Shown: positions 51,793 through 60,653 of the stretch, piece by piece
Layout: each line of letters begins with the position of its first letter
Numbering within the stretch: the first letter of the stretch is position 1
Source of the DNA: Armatimonadota bacterium
Lineage (GTDB): Bacteria > Armatimonadota > Fimbriimonadia > Fimbriimonadales > Fimbriimonadaceae
Reading direction: 5' to 3'
NCBI GenBank assembly: GCA_029781035.1
Contig: JAKOXK010000095.1
Span: forward strand, 1 to 64,000
Length of the DNA: 64,000 nucleotides
Position numbers and translations under genes: made by a program
Notes under the pieces: generated by a model
What the model was told of the DNA's origin: nothing
The model's database searches: none
What the model saw: only the letters and a program-made list of their open reading frames with translations

Positions 51793-53175
51793 ATGCCACA
51801 GAGCATCCGGTTCTTGGGCGCCGCGCGGACGGTCACGGGCTCAAAACACCTCCTGCAACTGGACGGCCACAAGGTGATGGTCGATTGCGGGCTCTTCCAG
51901 GGCTCGCGGGAACTGAAGCAACGCAACTGGGCGACTTTTCCTGTGGACGTCCACGAGATCGAGGCCATCGTGCTGACCCACGCGCACATGGATCACATCG
52001 GCTACCTGCCCAAGATCATCAAGGACGGGTTCCGAGGGCCGGTCTACGCGACTCCAGCGACGATTGGGCTCTGCCGCATCTCACTGCCCGACAGCGGACG
52101 GATCCAAGAGGAAGATGCACGTTACCACTCCAAACACGGTACGTCGTGGCACCCGAGCCCCGAGCCGCTCTACACCGAGGGAGACGCGTACGAGGCCTTG
52201 AAGCTGTTGAAGCCGGTGCACTACTATCAGATGCAGGCGTTGCCGGGAGGAGCGCAGTTCCGCTATATGCCGGCCGGTCACATCTTGGGCTCGGCCTTCG
52301 CAGAGGTCTACTTTGCCAACGGTGAGCGGGTGCTCATGTCGGGCGACCTCGGTCGCAAAGACAGACCGATCATCAAGGATCCGACGCCTGTGGACTTCGC
52401 TGAGTACTTGGTGCTGGAGAGCACCTACGGCGACCGACTGCACGACACAAGTGACCCGAAGGAGAAGATCTTCGAAGTGCTGACACGGGCCGTGCAAGAG
52501 CGGTCGTGCGTGCTGGTGCCGTCCTTCGCGATTGGCCGCACCCAGGAGCTACTCTGGTACATCCGTGAGTTGGTGGACGAGAACCGCCTGCCGCATATAC
52601 CGATCTATGTGGACAGCCCGATGGCGAACGCGACGACCCTGCTCTTTACCCAGCAAGAGGAGGAATGGGACAGGGACATGAAAGTCGACTTGCGCGAGGG
52701 GCGGTCGCCATTCTCAAACGAGTTCGTCAAGCTTGTCAGAGACAGAGGGATGTCCAAGGAACTCAATCATATGTCCGGGCCGATGGTCATCATCAGCGGG
52801 AGCGGCATGATCACAGGGGGCCGCATCGTGCACCACATGATGCACCGGGTCTCCGACCCTAGCACGACGCTGCTCTTCACGGGATACCAGGCAAACGGCA
52901 CCCTGGGTCGAGAGATTGAGGACGGGGCTGAGGAGATCCGGCTGCTCGGACAAGAGATACCGTTCCGCGCCAGAGTCGAGCGCCTCGATTCGCTGTCGGC
53001 CCACGCGGACTATGGGGAGATCCTCGACTGGCTAGTGAACTTCAAGACGCCGCCAAGGCACACGTTCCTCGTTCACGGCGAACCGCCGGCGCAAGAGTCG
53101 TTACGTCAAAAGATCCGCGAGAAGTTTGGCTGGGATGTCAGCATCCCCGATCAGGGTGATACTGCGGAGTTATGA
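51793..53175 (+). CDS. Metallo-beta-lactamase/beta-CASP ribonuclease-like protein
   Basis: 460 residues from ATG 51793 (MPQSIRFLGAARTVTGSKHL). The MBL zinc motif is VLTHAHMDHIGYLPK; further ligands are in PAGHILGSAF and SGDLGRKDRP. The beta-CASP domain has VPSFAIGRTQELLWY and ISGSGMITGGRIVHHM, and the RMM-CBL end has LDSLSAHADYGEILDWL then FLVHGEPPA. These match bacterial CPSF-like RNA nucleases (YSH1 type). It overlaps the following oxidoreductase by 4 bp. Confidence 0.93.
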   Translation: MPQSIRFLGAARTVTGSKHLLQLDGHKVMVDCGLFQGSRELKQRNWATFPVDVHEIEAIVLTHAHMDHIGYLPKIIKDGFRGPVYATPATIGLCRISLPDSGRIQEEDARYHSKHGTSWHPSPEPLYTEGDAYEALKLLKPVHYYQMQALPGGAQFRYMPAGHILGSAFAEVYFANGERVLMSGDLGRKDRPIIKDPTPVDFAEYLVLESTYGDRLHDTSDPKEKIFEVLTRAVQERSCVLVPSFAIGRTQELLWYIRELVDENRLPHIPIYVDSPMANATTLLFTQQEEEWDRDMKVDLREGRSPFSNEFVKLVRDRGMSKELNHMSGPMVIISGSGMITGGRIVHHMMHRVSDPSTTLLFTGYQANGTLGREIEDGAEEIRLLGQEIPFRARVERLDSLSAHADYGEILDWLVNFKTPPRHTFLVHGEPPAQESLRQKIREKFGWDVSIPDQGDTAEL

Positions 53176-54308
53176 GTGTGAGGCATCCTGACTATTTGCC
53201 CACAGGCAAGCCCACGGTGGGCGCATCAAGGAAGTGGGGCAGTGTTCCCGAGGACCAGCGGCTCGGAGTTGGTGTCGTGGGCCTCCACGAAGGGCACACG
53301 ATGCTCGTGGCTCTTCGCTCGAGTGGGCTGTGCCGCGCAGTGGCGGGTTGCGACCTCAGTGAGGAGAAAAGGGCTGACGCTGCAGCGTCGGCACCCGGAC
53401 TGTGGGTGACCGACGATTTCGACGAATTGCTGACCAGGCCCGATGTCGCCATCGTTGCGATCTACACCCCGGACAAACTCCATGCCGGGCAGATCGAAAG
53501 CGCGTTCCGGGCCGGCAAGCACGTGATCTGCACCAAGCCGCTCGTCAACGACGCCTCGGTGGCCGAACGTCTCATCGAGGTCGGACGTGAGACGGGCAAG
53601 CGCCTTCAGGTCGGGCAGTCCACCCGGTTCTACGAACCGTTCCTGCAACAGCGCGAGATGTATGCGAGAGGTGTGTTCGGAAAGGTCGAGTGTTACGACG
53701 CGCACTATCACCACCGAATGGACTGGTACTACGAGAAGAGCCCGTGGACGGTGACGGACACACACTGGGCGTACTTGGGCCTCAGCCACCCGGTCGACCT
53801 GGTGCGATGGTACTTGGGCGAGATCGCCCATGTGCAGGCGATGGGAACGACGACTGCGCTGGGCGAAAAGTACGGCATGACCCGACCTGATGCCATCGCG
53901 GTCAACTTGATGTCGCACGACGGCAAGCTCGGACGGGCGTTTGGCAACTACGGGTTGTCCGAGCTCCCTCAGGGAAGGGCGCTTATCGAAGGCCTATTGA
54001 TGGGTGAATGTGGCACGTCGCTGGCCCGTTATCCTGAGTTGCGCCACACCTGGGTCGGGCCAGACGGGGTTGAGCACGATGACGACTATGACCACACGCT
54101 TGCCGGCTACCACTACCGCCATGAACTCAAAGGCATGCACTATGGCGAGTTCTGCAACATTGCCGACTCGTTCGCCTCGGCGATCCTGAACAAGACAGAC
54201 AATTCGCCAGACTTGGCCGAAGGACTTCAGACCGTCCTGGTCATGGACGCCATCGTCCGATCGCTGGAGTCAGGACAGACAGTCACGGTGCCGCGCCTTC
54301 GTCGGTGA
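53172..54308 (+). CDS. Gfo/Idh/MocA-family oxidoreductase (fourth of four)
   Basis: 378 residues; an N-terminal extension of about 30 residues precedes the nucleotide-binding fold (LGVGVVGLHEGHTMLVAL). The family motif is varied here: CTKPLVNDASVAERLI, with Thr-Lys-Pro instead of Glu-Lys-Pro. Then GQSTRFYEPFLQQ and the WAYLGLSHPVDLVRWYLG region. Coupled to the beta-CASP nuclease gene by ATGA, an odd partner. Substrate unknown. Confidence 0.87.
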   Translation: MSVRHPDYLPTGKPTVGASRKWGSVPEDQRLGVGVVGLHEGHTMLVALRSSGLCRAVAGCDLSEEKRADAAASAPGLWVTDDFDELLTRPDVAIVAIYTPDKLHAGQIESAFRAGKHVICTKPLVNDASVAERLIEVGRETGKRLQVGQSTRFYEPFLQQREMYARGVFGKVECYDAHYHHRMDWYYEKSPWTVTDTHWAYLGLSHPVDLVRWYLGEIAHVQAMGTTTALGEKYGMTRPDAIAVNLMSHDGKLGRAFGNYGLSELPQGRALIEGLLMGECGTSLARYPELRHTWVGPDGVEHDDDYDHTLAGYHYRHELKGMHYGEFCNIADSFASAILNKTDNSPDLAEGLQTVLVMDAIVRSLESGQTVTVPRLRR

Positions 54309-54314
54309 GCGAAG

Positions 54315-55367
54315 TCACATCAAAGCAGATTGGCCTGACTCCAACTCCAAGAGCCGCTGCTTGCGCCACAGCCCCCCACCGTAGCCGTGAAGTGTGCCAT
54401 CGGCCGCCAATACTCGGTGACAAGGGACGATGATGGCGATCCTGTTGTCGCCATTGGCTTTGCCGACCGCCCGCGTCGCGTTGGGACTCGCGAGCGCGCG
54501 AGCCACTTGTTGGTACGATCGGGTCTGACCATACGGTATCCGAAGCAATTCGCGCCATACGGATTCCTGGAACGGTGTCCCTCTCAGGGCTAGCGGGATG
54601 CTGAACACCTTCCTGTTTCCTGCGAAATACTCCTCCAGCTCGTCGTGCGTCTGCCTCAACACACCGTTGTCGCCAGGAACGAGCCGAGCGTCGAATCGTC
54701 GCTGCACCGTCTGGATCTGCGTCGGCAACATGCGCCTGTCGACAAACTCAAGTAAGCACAGCCCGTGCTCGTCCGTCGCTGCCAGCATCGGGCCGACTGG
54801 GGTCTCCAACCAGCGGCACGTGAGGACGTTAAGTGTCTCACTCTTCGAGGGTGGCGCGCCGAGCACGGCGGCAAAGGCATCGCGAAAGCCGCTGTCTGAA
54901 TCGTATCCGTGCTCCAGTCCGGTGGTGAAAACGTCTTGTCCTTCGCGCACTTGTTTCAAGGCCAACCCCAGTCTTCGGGCCCGGCAATAAGCCTGAAAGG
55001 TCATTCCGTACCGGGTCAGAAAGTACCTCCTGGCTCGGTCGGGCGCAATGCCCTGGAGACGGAGATCGTCGTTGGTGATGCGGGCGCGGGGGTCAGCATC
55101 GATCCTCCTAAGCAGCCCCTCGACCCATGCGGGCGGCTGCTCCACCAAGTCGAGAGGCCGACAACGCAAGCACGGACGGTAGCCTGCGTGAAGGGCGTCG
55201 CTGGGTCGAGCAAAGAACTCCACGTTCTCAGGAAGCGGTGTCCGGGCAGGACATCCCGGCCGACAAAAGACTCCTGTCGTCCTGACCGCGACGACAAACA
55301 CACCGACAAACGACTCGTCCCGGTTCTGGACGGCCTCGTACATACTTTCGCGCGTGGGCAACGTCAT
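54315..55367 (-). CDS. ada: Ada-type bifunctional DNA methyl-transfer protein and regulator
   Basis: 350 residues from ATG 55367 (a second ATG is directly upstream at 55370). The N-terminal zinc domain has the four cysteines (GVFCRPGCPART and YRPCLRCRP) that accept methyl from phosphotriesters. An AraC-like helix-turn-helix spans about 75-165, and the C-terminal O6-alkylguanine transferase has the PCHR active site (IIVPCHRVLAADG). It repairs alkylated DNA and, once methylated, should activate its own promoter in the 143-bp gap to the divergent gene. Confidence 0.94.
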   Translation of the reverse strand: MTLPTRESMYEAVQNRDESFVGVFVVAVRTTGVFCRPGCPARTPLPENVEFFARPSDALHAGYRPCLRCRPLDLVEQPPAWVEGLLRRIDADPRARITNDDLRLQGIAPDRARRYFLTRYGMTFQAYCRARRLGLALKQVREGQDVFTTGLEHGYDSDSGFRDAFAAVLGAPPSKSETLNVLTCRWLETPVGPMLAATDEHGLCLLEFVDRRMLPTQIQTVQRRFDARLVPGDNGVLRQTHDELEEYFAGNRKVFSIPLALRGTPFQESVWRELLRIPYGQTRSYQQVARALASPNATRAVGKANGDNRIAIIVPCHRVLAADGTLHGYGGGLWRKQRLLELESGQSALM

Positions 55368-55510
55368 CATGCCACTGGTGTACCCGCCAGAGAGGCAGGC
55401 AAGGCCGCCGAAAACGCGGCACCAATGTTGACGGGAGCATGGGTCCAAGTTGGGCACTCTTGCCCAAGCAGCCCTCTCAGGTAGCCCACCAGGGCCGTCA
55501 AACTGGACTC

Positions 55511-56857
55511 ATGACCCCCACTTTGGACCGCCCCCGGCACCAGCTGCCCGGCCCGGTGTCGCAGCGGATGCTCGACGAACTGGCCAGCTATGTCGTTTCC
55601 GAGCCGTACCCCTTTGCGATCGACCTTGAGAAGTGCGAGGGGATGTGGCTCGTCACGGTCGATGGCGAGCGGTTGTTCGACTGGTGCGGCTACTTCGGCT
55701 CAAAACTCATAGGCCACAACCATCCGGGCTTGTACGAGCCCGGATACTTGGCTCGACTAAGCCGTGCTGCCAACAACAAGACAGCGAACCCAGACTTCCT
55801 GACCCAGGAGTGCCTCGACTTCTACCGGACCATTCACCGATATGCGCCCCAAGTCATGAGGAATCCGAACCTTGAGGTCTATACCGTGAATTCAGGTGCG
55901 GAGGCGGTGGAAAACATGATGAAATACATGGTCAGCCGCTTCAACACCAAGCGAACGGAGCGCGGCCTGCCCGTCGCTAACCGAAGGTTCGTCTACTTCG
56001 ACAAAGCGTTTCATGGACGGACCGTCTACGCGCTCGCCGTCACGCAGACATTGGATCCCGTTGTCACAAAGGACTTTCACGGCTTGACGAGTGGCGGCAA
56101 CATCAAACTGCCGTTCCCTTCGTATGACTCGGATCGAACTGACGCTGAAAACGAGCGTCGGACCCGGAACGTACTCGAGATGGCCGAGGCGGTCGTCAGT
56201 CAGATGAAGGACGAGATTGTCGGCATCATTGTTGAGCCAATCCAGGGAGCTGGCGGGCAGCGGGTCGCTCTACCGAGTTTCTTTCGCGGACTGAGCGAAA
56301 TCGCTCACAAGAACGACGTCTATCTAGCCTTTGACGAGGTTCAGACAGGACTGGGCGCCACGGGTCGGGTGTTCGCGATCGATCACTTCGATCTACCCCA
56401 CCCGCCCCTTGCTGTCGCTTCTGGCAAGAAGTTTGGTACGGGCGTCGTGTTCATGTACGAGCCTCTGAGCGAAGTCGGTGTCCTCGATTCGACGTGGGGC
56501 GGAACGTTGGCGGACATGGTGCGTGTCGTCAGAGAACTCGAAATCGTCGAGAGCGAAGGGCTGATACCGCGAGCCGCCGAGACGGGCGACTACCTTGCCA
56601 AAGGGCTCAAAGCACTCCAGTTGCGCCATCAAGGATTGATGTTGAACGTGCGTGGCATGGGACTGTACCAGGGATTCTCGCTCGACACGGAGCAACGGAA
56701 GAAGAGCTTGATCCGAGTCGCCCGCGAGCAAGAAGGCCTCCTTTTGCTGGGAGGTGGGGAACGCTCGATACGGCTGAGGCCTAACTTGAGTGTTACTCGG
56801 GAAGACGTCGATCAGATGCTCGAGTGCCTAGACCGATCCCTCCAGACTGTAGCCTGA
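55511..56857 (+). CDS. lat: L-lysine 6-aminotransferase-like class-III aminotransferase
   Basis: 448 residues from ATG 55511. PLP enzyme with FAIDLEKCEGMWLVTVDG, NSGAEAVENMMKYMVSR, the aspartate in YLAFDEVQTGLGATG and the Schiff-base lysine in VASGKKFGTGVVF. The N-terminal pattern (KCEGMWLVTVDGERLFDW) and insertion pattern resemble lysine epsilon-aminotransferases rather than GSA or ornithine enzymes. It would give 2-aminoadipate semialdehyde. It is close to GH15 and GH127 genes downstream with no evident pathway link. Confidence 0.85.
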   Translation: MTPTLDRPRHQLPGPVSQRMLDELASYVVSEPYPFAIDLEKCEGMWLVTVDGERLFDWCGYFGSKLIGHNHPGLYEPGYLARLSRAANNKTANPDFLTQECLDFYRTIHRYAPQVMRNPNLEVYTVNSGAEAVENMMKYMVSRFNTKRTERGLPVANRRFVYFDKAFHGRTVYALAVTQTLDPVVTKDFHGLTSGGNIKLPFPSYDSDRTDAENERRTRNVLEMAEAVVSQMKDEIVGIIVEPIQGAGGQRVALPSFFRGLSEIAHKNDVYLAFDEVQTGLGATGRVFAIDHFDLPHPPLAVASGKKFGTGVVFMYEPLSEVGVLDSTWGGTLADMVRVVRELEIVESEGLIPRAAETGDYLAKGLKALQLRHQGLMLNVRGMGLYQGFSLDTEQRKKSLIRVAREQEGLLLLGGGERSIRLRPNLSVTREDVDQMLECLDRSLQTVA

Positions 56858-56870
56858 TACACTGCAGGAC

Positions 56871-58754
56871 ATGCCACGCCCGCTGGCCTACGGCAACGGA
56901 AGACTCCTCATCGCCTTCGACCAGCGGCACCAGGGTCGTGACCTGTTCTGGCCCAACATTGGCTATCCCAATCACCTGCTTGGCCACAAGCTTCGCGTTG
57001 GTGCCTGGGTGGACGGAAGCTTGTACTGGTGCGATGGCGACGACTGGGAACACCTCATGGGTTATCGAGAGTCGTCGATGGTCGGACACTCCTTGTGGCG
57101 CTCCTGGCACGCCGGACTAGAGATTGAGGTCGAAGAGGCCCTCGATCCGGAAGACCCTGTCTTCGTGAGGTCGTTCCTCGTCCGAGACCTTCGGGGGCTC
57201 GAGCGCGACGTGGTCCTCTTCTTTACTCAACACTTCATTCTCGGGCAAAGCGATGTCGGAAACACGGCCTTCTACAATCCGTTCTGCGATGCCGTCGTCC
57301 ACTATCGGGGCCCTTATTACGCATTAGCCACAGCTCAGACGGACGCAGGCGGTATCGAGCAGTACTCGACTGGTCTCAAGGACTTCGGCGGTTTCGAGGG
57401 CACGTGGCGCGACGCAGAGGACGGACGCCTGGCCGGTAACCCGATCGCACAAGGATCAGTGGACTCGACCTTCTCTGTGACGGTCCACCACGGAGGGAAA
57501 GCGCTAAACGCGCTAGTTCTTGGAGACCGGCTCGACACCGCTCAAGACAGCCTGGAACGTGTGAAGGCGCGAGGTTGGGATTCCGTGTTCGATCGGTCGA
57601 CGAAGGAGACAAGGAACTGGCTCAACCAGACCCAGGCACCTCCCATGACCCAGCTGTCGGAGGGAGTGCAGCGCTTGTTCTGGCAAAGCCTTGTCCTGAT
57701 CCGAACGCAGATCGACCATGGAGGAGCCGTCTTGGCCGCAAACGACGCGGACATCTTGTCGACGAACCGAGCCACCTACAGCTATTGTTGGCCGAGGGAC
57801 GGAGCGCTCGTGTGCCGTCTCATGGCTCGGCTTGGACATACAGACATCGCCCGCGCATTCCTTGGCTTCTGCCGTCAGACCAAGCCACACGACCACTCCT
57901 TCTTTCTGCAAAAGTACCGGAGCGACGGCTCCCTTGGAGCGAGTTGGCATCCCTGGCTCGTCAAGGGCCGCCCCGAAGTTCCGTTTCAGCAAGACGAAAC
58001 GGCGCTGCCGCTCCTTCTCCTGGCCGAGCATGGGGATACATCGCAGTCTGATGAGTGGACCCAGTTCGGACGCTCAATCGCCGACTTCCTGATTGAACAC
58101 ACAGATGTCACGGGCCTGCCAAAACCGAGCTGGGACTTGTGGGAAGAGCGGCACGGTGTGCACTTCTTCACGGCGTGCTCGGTCGTCGCGGCTTTGTCCG
58201 CCGTCTCACGAAAGAGCGGGGTGAGCCCAGACGAACAGGACCGGTTTGAAACGGCCGCCCAGGCCATGAAGACCGCCTTGCACAAGCTATTCTGGTCGCC
58301 TAGTCTGGGACGGTACGTCCGTATGATCGGTGACGAGGGGCAGGATCCCACCCCTGACAGCGCCATCATAGGAGGCTTACTTTTGTCCCCCGACACGTGG
58401 CTGAACGGTGCGCCATCGACCGTCGAGACACTCCGACGAGAACTTGCCGTGGAAGGCGAGATCGGTGGCTTTGCGCGGTATGGCGGCGACTATTACTTCC
58501 GAAAGTCCGACTCCCTTCCCGGAAACCCATGGGTCATCTCAACCATGTGGTTCGCCCGTGCCGCGCTTAGAACCGGCGACGTCGAAGGGGCGGTCAAACT
58601 GCTCGAGTGGGTGACCGACCGAGCCGAGCCGACCGGAGTCTTGGCTGAGCAATACCATCCCGAAACGGGCGAAGCCCTGAGCGTTAGTCCGCTCACATGG
58701 TCTCATGCCGAGTTTGTCGAGACCGTCCTCGATGCTTGCTCCCAGGTAGGCTAG
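56871..58754 (+). CDS. GH15-family glycoside hydrolase (glucoamylase/trehalase-like)
   Basis: 627 residues, no signal peptide, cytoplasmic. An N-terminal beta-sandwich (about 1-260) and a catalytic (alpha/alpha)6 barrel with TYSYCWPRDGALVCRLM, the general acid in LPKPSWDLWEERHGVHFFT and the general base in TGVLAEQYHPETGEALSVSP then TWSHAEFVE. It probably splits alpha-1,4-glucan or trehalose. It starts 13 bp after the aminotransferase and ends 4 bp before the GH127 gene, so it is likely in one transcript. Confidence 0.92.
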   Translation: MPRPLAYGNGRLLIAFDQRHQGRDLFWPNIGYPNHLLGHKLRVGAWVDGSLYWCDGDDWEHLMGYRESSMVGHSLWRSWHAGLEIEVEEALDPEDPVFVRSFLVRDLRGLERDVVLFFTQHFILGQSDVGNTAFYNPFCDAVVHYRGPYYALATAQTDAGGIEQYSTGLKDFGGFEGTWRDAEDGRLAGNPIAQGSVDSTFSVTVHHGGKALNALVLGDRLDTAQDSLERVKARGWDSVFDRSTKETRNWLNQTQAPPMTQLSEGVQRLFWQSLVLIRTQIDHGGAVLAANDADILSTNRATYSYCWPRDGALVCRLMARLGHTDIARAFLGFCRQTKPHDHSFFLQKYRSDGSLGASWHPWLVKGRPEVPFQQDETALPLLLLAEHGDTSQSDEWTQFGRSIADFLIEHTDVTGLPKPSWDLWEERHGVHFFTACSVVAALSAVSRKSGVSPDEQDRFETAAQAMKTALHKLFWSPSLGRYVRMIGDEGQDPTPDSAIIGGLLLSPDTWLNGAPSTVETLRRELAVEGEIGGFARYGGDYYFRKSDSLPGNPWVISTMWFARAALRTGDVEGAVKLLEWVTDRAEPTGVLAEQYHPETGEALSVSPLTWSHAEFVETVLDACSQVG

Positions 58755-58758
58755 CTCC

Positions 58759-60609
58759 ATGAGCGGCACCGCGATTCCAATGTCACAGATTCGGCTCACG
58801 GATCCCTTTTGGCTAGATTGGCAAAAAGCTTTTCTGAACGTGGGGTTTGAGCACCAGTGGAAGCAGTGCGAAGACACCGGAAGACTTGAGAACTTTCGCA
58901 GGGCTGGCAGGGGAGAGACGACTGGGCATCAAGGCTATATCTACAACGACAGCGACGTCTACAAACTCCTGGAGGGGGCTTGTCACGCTCTCAAGGCCTA
59001 CCCTGATTGGGAGGGACGGGCCAAAGTTGACGAAGTCGTCGGCTTGATCGCTGCGGCTCAGATGGCCGACGGCTATATCGATACAGCATTCCAGTTGGGT
59101 CAGATCGAAAACCGGTACAAGGGGTTGGCGGCCAAGCACGAGCTGTACTGCATGGGGCACCTGATCGAAGCGTCTGTCGCCCACGCCGAGGCCACTGGCG
59201 GTGACGAGCTGCGGTCGGTCGCAACGAAGGTGGCCAATCATGTGGTGGAACGCTTTGGCCCTGGCAAGTCCGTCGGGTTCCCAGGCCACGAAGAGATCGA
59301 ACTAGCATTGTGCAGTCTTGCCGGTCTTGAGGGACAACCTGGGTATCGAGAACTCGCCAAATGGATGGTTGAGACACGAGGCACTCGGCCAAGTCCGTTT
59401 GAGGCGGAGTTCTCAGATCCAGTCGGGAAGGTGCTCAACCAAGGCTATGTCCCCCTGGTCTTCAAGAACGGCGCCTATGATGGAGCCTACTTCCAGGACG
59501 ACAAACCGCTCCGTGACCAGTTTGAGGCGGTCGGCCACGCGGTCCGCGCGATGTATCTCTATTGCGGAGCCGCAGACGCGTCCGAGGATCCAGCCGTGTG
59601 GAAGGCTATGTCCACCATATGGTCCAACTTGACCCGTAAGCGGATCTACGTGACGGGAGGGATAGGAAGCGCGGGCAGGAACGAGGGTTTCACGATCGAT
59701 TACGACTTGCCGAACCGAGAGGCCTATGCTGAGACCTGCGCGGCGATCGGGCTGGTCTTCTGGGCGGCGCGAATGAGCCGAGCCACCGGAGACCCAGACT
59801 TTGGCCATTGGATGGAGCGGGCTCTCTACAATGCCGTCCTGAGCGGGGTCAACTTCGACACCGATCGCTACTTCTATGTCAACCCTTTGGAGAGTCGCGG
59901 CGATCATCTGCGCGAGCCTTGGTACAGTTGTGCATGCTGCCCACCGAACATCGCCCGGCTCATCATGTCGGTTCAGAAGTATGCGGCCCATCAATCGGCT
60001 CGAGGGCTTACGATCGATCTGCCGTTCAGTGCCGACTACTCACTGTCGAGCGGGCAGACTGTTTCGGTGAAGAGTGGCTACCCGTGGAACGGCCATGTCG
60101 TGGTCACTGTCCAAGGCGGTTCTGCGTCCGTGCGCCTACGAATACCTGACTGGGCTCGAGGGACTCGCTGTATCGTGGATGGGAGGTCACAGGGCGCCCC
60201 AGAAGAAGGCTACTGTGAACTCAGGATAGAGAGGTCGGCTGAGATCGAGTTTGGCTGCCAGCCCGAGTGGCTCACTTGCGACGCGCGGGTCGCAGACAAC
60301 GTTGGCAAAGTCGCCCTACGCCGAGGTCCACTTGTCTACTGCCTCGAAGAGGTCGACCTTGGTTCGCCGGTGCACACGTTCCAGCCTGACCTAAGTTCAG
60401 CCCTTGAGACGTCTCAGTCTTCAGATGCTCGATCCCGCGAAGGGATCAACGTCTACGGCCGTCGGATTGTGTTCAACGAATCGACAAAGCTCTATGGAGG
60501 CGAAACCGCGGTGCGGCATGAGCCCGCGAGAGCCCGGTTTGTCCCCTACTTCTCTTGGGCCAACCGATCTCCGGGCTCAATGTCGGTCTGGCAGAGTCCA
60601 GTACGCTGA
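58759..60609 (+). CDS. GH127-family beta-L-arabinofuranosidase
   Basis: 616 residues, no signal peptide. The GH127 zinc-cysteine active site is complete: REAYAETCAAIGLVF (the E-T-C glutamate and cysteine) and SCACCPPNIARLIMSVQ (two cysteines, one the nucleophile). The barrel contains GHQGYIYNDSDVYKLLEG, and a C-terminal beta domain follows. It would release L-arabinofuranose from plant glycans or arabino-oligosaccharides inside the cell. Likely cotranscribed with the GH15 gene. Confidence 0.93.
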   Translation: MSGTAIPMSQIRLTDPFWLDWQKAFLNVGFEHQWKQCEDTGRLENFRRAGRGETTGHQGYIYNDSDVYKLLEGACHALKAYPDWEGRAKVDEVVGLIAAAQMADGYIDTAFQLGQIENRYKGLAAKHELYCMGHLIEASVAHAEATGGDELRSVATKVANHVVERFGPGKSVGFPGHEEIELALCSLAGLEGQPGYRELAKWMVETRGTRPSPFEAEFSDPVGKVLNQGYVPLVFKNGAYDGAYFQDDKPLRDQFEAVGHAVRAMYLYCGAADASEDPAVWKAMSTIWSNLTRKRIYVTGGIGSAGRNEGFTIDYDLPNREAYAETCAAIGLVFWAARMSRATGDPDFGHWMERALYNAVLSGVNFDTDRYFYVNPLESRGDHLREPWYSCACCPPNIARLIMSVQKYAAHQSARGLTIDLPFSADYSLSSGQTVSVKSGYPWNGHVVVTVQGGSASVRLRIPDWARGTRCIVDGRSQGAPEEGYCELRIERSAEIEFGCQPEWLTCDARVADNVGKVALRRGPLVYCLEEVDLGSPVHTFQPDLSSALETSQSSDARSREGINVYGRRIVFNESTKLYGGETAVRHEPARARFVPYFSWANRSPGSMSVWQSPVR

Positions 60610-60642
60610 GGGCGCTTCAGGTTCGGACCTTTCGCGCCCTCA
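60607..60642. terminator. Two-tier hairpin terminator between convergent genes
   Basis: An outer perfect 9-bp stem (TGAGGGCGC at 60607-60615, complement 60634-60642), a symmetric TTC/TTC internal loop, then an inner 4-bp stem (AGGT/ACCT) closed by TCGG. It begins within the GH127 stop codon and lies before the convergent subtilase. Confidence 0.7.
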
Positions 60643-60653
60643 ACGGGTCTAGG

